Below are positions 6,360 through 9,366 of a stretch of 9,366 nucleotides of DNA, one piece after another (position 1 is the first letter of the stretch; each line of letters starts with the position of its first letter). The DNA comes from Bacteroidota bacterium (GTDB lineage Bacteria > Bacteroidota > Ignavibacteria > SZUA-365 > JAADGX01), in contig JAJRXL010000501.1 of the NCBI GenBank assembly GCA_024276335.1, positions 1 to 9,366 of the forward strand, read 5' to 3'. The notes beneath the pieces are model-generated. The model was not told the DNA's origin, ran no database searches, and saw nothing but the letters and a program-made list of their open reading frames with translations. The translations under genes were made by a program, and so were the position numbers.

Positions 6360-9300
6360 GAGTTGTACTTATACTTCTTTTCCTCTCACTACTTGCTCTC
6401 ACCGCCGAGTCGCAGAAGGTATCGCTGGATAAAGCGGGAGCTTCATCATGGCTGTTGACGGTTGAAATCCCGCATCCGCGAATTGTATCACCGTCGGAAA
6501 TCGAACCGTACTATAAGGTGGAAATGCCGGGCTTCGTAAACGATGCGCCGGTGGGAGGAGTGTCGTTGCCTTTCAGGAAATGGGTCTTTGCCGTGCCGCG
6601 GGGCATGTCGCTTTCCTATCGTGTGCTTTCCATCAAGTACGAGAACATGGCGTCACTTCCACTTCCGCTCATTTCCGCGAAGGCCGGTGTGGCGCCGAGA
6701 GTCGGGATTTCGGGGCCGTACGTAGTGGACGGGTTTCGGTTGATGGACGTGGAACTGTTTCCCGCCGAATTACGTGCGGGCAATCTTCGTTTTGCAAGCA
6801 ACGTGAAAGTGGAAGTGCGGCTGTCAGGAGCGAGAGGGGAATGGAGAGGAACAGGTCACGTTCCTTCATATCTGAACATCGTCAATCCGGAATTTGCCGT
6901 TCGTGAAGCCACTAATCCGTCGCTTGAAAAAGCATCGAGCTGGTATCGCGTCGGCCAGACGTATGTCAAGATATACGTAAGCCGCAAAGGCATTTACCGG
7001 GTTTCCGGAGCGGACCTGGAAGCAGCAGGCATCTCCACGAACAGTATCGATCCGAAGACATTGCAGCTTTTTAATCGCGGTGTCGAACAGCCCATGCTCG
7101 TTCGCGGGGCAAGTGACGGCAGCTTCGATCCCGATGATGCGCTGCTGTTTTTCGGGGACATGAACCACGATCCGGATGGCCGGTACTTCGACTTCTGGTC
7201 GGATGAGAACGTGTACTGGCTCACGTGGGGCGGTTCCCCGGGAAAACGGTTCCAGGAAAAGGATGCTACCCCTCGCAGTCCGCGCTCGGACTTTGTCACG
7301 CGTACGTTCCATTTCGAAGAGGATCACGAGTACCATCTCGGCGACCACGACGATACCGACGAGCGGAATTCCGATTACCTTCCGTTTGAAACCTGGGTTT
7401 GGAAACGTATGCTCAAAGGTGACAGCCTGGTAACCAGGATCACCTTGCCAGGGATCGATCCATCAAGCGCCGTTCAATTGCGTGTCAACCTCCAGGGCTC
7501 TTCGAGAGACCCCAGCCAGCTCAAGCTTTTTATCAATGGCGATTCGGCAGCAACGTTCTTGTTGGATTCCTACGAAAAGACCGAGCGGGTTATCAATCTA
7601 CCGGCCTCGTTATTTAAACCTGGTGAGAACATTGTTCGTTGGTATGCTGAACCACGAGTAATATGCCCGCCAGAAGATCCGACCTGCACGATAGAACGTT
7701 CGATCCTCGACTGGTTTGACCTGGTGATAACCGCCCGTGCCGATGCGCTGGGCGGCGTCGCGGAATTCCGTGACACGCTGAATACAACAGCGTTTTCTGT
7801 TCGCGCGGGCGGCTTTCCGGATAGCGGCGTGGTGATATTCAACCTGGATGACGGGAGCGTGCTTACCGGTTTTTCCATATCCGGGGCGGGACCGTACGAG
7901 GCCGGTTTTGAGGCCGAGCCACGGCAAACATATTTCGCCGCTTCCGAATCCGCCATGCGTCGGCCCGTGCGTTTGCGCGTGGACGTCCCGTCATCGTGGA
8001 AATCCCAGGCTCACGGCGCAGACTATATCGTGATCACGCACGCCGCGTACAAGACCCAGGCGGAGCGCCTGGCGGATTACCGTGCCTCGTATGACGGCTT
8101 CCGGAGCGTGGTTGTTGACGTGGAGGACTTGTACGACGAGTTCAACGGCGGCATTAAGCATCCGGCGGCCATTCGTCGTTTTCTTGAATACGCGTATCAC
8201 AATTGGCAGAAACCGGAGCCAACCTTTGTCGTTCTCATAGGAGATGCTTCCTGGGATCCGAAGTACAACATGCAAACAAGCAACCGCGTGGACTACGTCC
8301 CCTCGTGGGGGAGACCCGCCGATGATAATTATTACGTGGCGTTCAACGATACCGCCACGTTTGTTCCAGTGATGAGTATCGGTAGGATACCCGCCGAAAA
8401 CCCCGGCATGGCTGATGACGTCATCGACAAGGTGATTGCATACGAGGCCCAGGAACCAATGCCGTATCACCAGCGGGTGATGTTCCTGAACGGTGGAAAG
8501 AACAAGTACGAACACTCGCTTTTTCGTTCGATTTCAGAGGCCCTTATACGAAACCTTATTGATCCGTACTGCATGGAACCGAGGCGTATTTACAAGACCT
8601 CGACGGACATCGTAAGTACCGAAGAACTGGATTCGATCATCACGGAAGTGAACAACGGGTTGCTCTGGATCAACTTCGCCGGTCACGGCGGCTCACGCAT
8701 TATCGACGTGGGTATCGAGCGACCGGATATTTTCAACAACCCCGACAAGCCGTTCTTTTTTGTTACGCTTTCGTGTAACACCGCGCATTTCTCGGAGCCG
8801 TTCGAAATGGGCCTGAACGAACTCATGATGGTGGCGCGCCGGAACGGCGCCGTCGCTACGTACGGTACGTCCGGCATTGGTATCGTCCGCGTCGATGACT
8901 TGCTGAACCGGGGGATGTTCATGGCCATGCTGAATGACACGCTGCGAACCTACGGGGAGATTACACGCGCAGCCAAGGCTTATTTGCAGTCGCTGTTCGG
9001 AAGCCATGACTTCGATGTCAATAATATCATTCGTCAATACATCCTGCTCGGCGATCCCGCCACGAGAATCCCGTTTCCGAAAACGCCCGAGCTTCTTGTA
9101 CGCTCCCTGGATATCAGCACGGACCCAGAGCTGTTTGCCGAAGACGAGAATCCGGAACATACGGTCGTCGTGCGAAATGTGGGAAGTTGCGTCGTTGATT
9201 CCGTTGATGTCCTCGTGGAGCACCTGTACAAGGGCGCGGTGGTCGAGACGAAAAGGTTCAGGCTTACGCCGATCAGTGTGGCGGATACCATTCGGTTTCA

Positions 9301-9366
9301 TCTTGACTACAACGGTCGAAGAGGAGAGAATGTTATTCGCGTGACCATCGATCCCGAGCACCGGGA
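6347..9366 (+). CDS. Exported C25-family cysteine peptidase, PorU/gingipain-like (3' partial)
   Basis: The frame stays open for 1006 codons to the window edge. The N-terminus has H4-R5, a hydrophobic core to about residue 19 and likely cleavage near 20-22, so export is expected; absence of a Cys at that point argues against a lipoprotein. Residues about 25-190 resemble a C25 propeptide, with a GGVSLPFRKWVFAVP segment (70 on). From W199, a stretch with KGIYRVSGADLEAAGI and DDALLFFGD (263 on) resembles the PorU middle region. The catalytic domain spans about 559-908: DYIVITH, LIGDASWDP (D633), the catalytic His in FAGHGG (H780) and Cys in TLSCNTAHF (C810), 30 residues apart, close to the gingipain spacing, and LLGDPATRIP (D903). 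A CARDB-like beta domain starts near 916. PorU-type members cleave the C-terminal signal of type IX secretion cargo and link the cargo to a lipopolysaccharide. Whether this copy is a sortase or a free peptidase cannot be settled; the C-terminus is missing. Residues 440 and 447 are Cys, in a short CPPEDPTC loop. The start overlaps the preceding stop by 1 nt (TAATG). Confidence 0.87.
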   Translation, partial: MLSHRVVLILLFLSLLALTAESQKVSLDKAGASSWLLTVEIPHPRIVSPSEIEPYYKVEMPGFVNDAPVGGVSLPFRKWVFAVPRGMSLSYRVLSIKYENMASLPLPLISAKAGVAPRVGISGPYVVDGFRLMDVELFPAELRAGNLRFASNVKVEVRLSGARGEWRGTGHVPSYLNIVNPEFAVREATNPSLEKASSWYRVGQTYVKIYVSRKGIYRVSGADLEAAGISTNSIDPKTLQLFNRGVEQPMLVRGASDGSFDPDDALLFFGDMNHDPDGRYFDFWSDENVYWLTWGGSPGKRFQEKDATPRSPRSDFVTRTFHFEEDHEYHLGDHDDTDERNSDYLPFETWVWKRMLKGDSLVTRITLPGIDPSSAVQLRVNLQGSSRDPSQLKLFINGDSAATFLLDSYEKTERVINLPASLFKPGENIVRWYAEPRVICPPEDPTCTIERSILDWFDLVITARADALGGVAEFRDTLNTTAFSVRAGGFPDSGVVIFNLDDGSVLTGFSISGAGPYEAGFEAEPRQTYFAASESAMRRPVRLRVDVPSSWKSQAHGADYIVITHAAYKTQAERLADYRASYDGFRSVVVDVEDLYDEFNGGIKHPAAIRRFLEYAYHNWQKPEPTFVVLIGDASWDPKYNMQTSNRVDYVPSWGRPADDNYYVAFNDTATFVPVMSIGRIPAENPGMADDVIDKVIAYEAQEPMPYHQRVMFLNGGKNKYEHSLFRSISEALIRNLIDPYCMEPRRIYKTSTDIVSTEELDSIITEVNNGLLWINFAGHGGSRIIDVGIERPDIFNNPDKPFFFVTLSCNTAHFSEPFEMGLNELMMVARRNGAVATYGTSGIGIVRVDDLLNRGMFMAMLNDTLRTYGEITRAAKAYLQSLFGSHDFDVNNIIRQYILLGDPATRIPFPKTPELLVRSLDISTDPELFAEDENPEHTVVVRNVGSCVVDSVDVLVEHLYKGAVVETKRFRLTPISVADTIRFHLDYNGRRGENVIRVTIDPEHR

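Noticed and set aside
7991..8515. 174-codon open frame on the minus strand
   Set aside because: It is antisense to the start of the C25 domain and has no family-like pattern.
8693..9361. 222-codon open frame on the minus strand
   Set aside because: It lies antisense to the C25 catalytic and CARDB-like region, whose coding frame is strongly supported by motifs. The product resembles no family I know.

Overview
The window is a single co-directional (+ strand) block of six genes. It is dense, with junctions of -11, +6, +68, -4 and -1 nt, and reads as part of an extracellular or surface polysaccharide (EPS/O-antigen-type) biosynthesis operon. Left to right it holds: (1) the last 46 codons of a glycosyltransferase whose body lies outside the window; (2) a GT-B glycosyltransferase; (3) an AsnB-type glutamine-dependent amidotransferase; (4) a heparinase II/III-family polysaccharide lyase-like protein; (5) a GT4 (WbuB-like) glycosyltransferase; (6) the first 1006 codons of a large exported C25-family (gingipain/PorU-like) cysteine peptidase that runs off the right edge. 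No rRNA, tRNA, CRISPR array, insertion sequence or convincing terminator was seen. The only non-coding stretch is the gap of about 65 nt between genes 3 and 4.

Organism: a Gram-negative-type bacterium, probably of the FCB superphylum (Bacteroidota, Ignavibacteriota or related candidate phyla). This is inferred from the PorU-like C25 protein, a family tied to type IX secretion in that group, and from the near absence of Shine-Dalgarno motifs before the gene starts. GC is about 55-57% over the parts of genes 2-6 counted or read, but only about 42% over the first 660 nt. I cannot name a genus.

How the genes may work together: the glycosyltransferases would build a lipid-linked repeat unit. The AsnB-type enzyme may amidate a uronic acid in that glycan rather than make free asparagine. 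The heparinase-like protein would act on uronate-containing polymer. The C25 protein has an N-terminal signal peptide, a propeptide-like region, a PorU-like middle region, a His/Cys catalytic dyad and a trailing CARDB-like domain. Because PorU of Porphyromonas joins secreted proteins to a lipopolysaccharide, a PorU-like enzyme coupled by a 1-nt overlap to a glycosyltransferase suggests that this operon may encode both a surface glycan and the enzyme that attaches proteins to it. That is inference from gene order, but it is the most interesting idea in the window.

Two DNA-level details stand out. A perfect 13-bp tandem duplication sits exactly at the junction of genes 5 and 6; it has replaced an older 14-nt overlap by a 1-nt overlap without breaking either reading frame. 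A sharp GC change (about 40% to 57%) falls near the interdomain hinge of gene 2, suggesting a mosaic gene.
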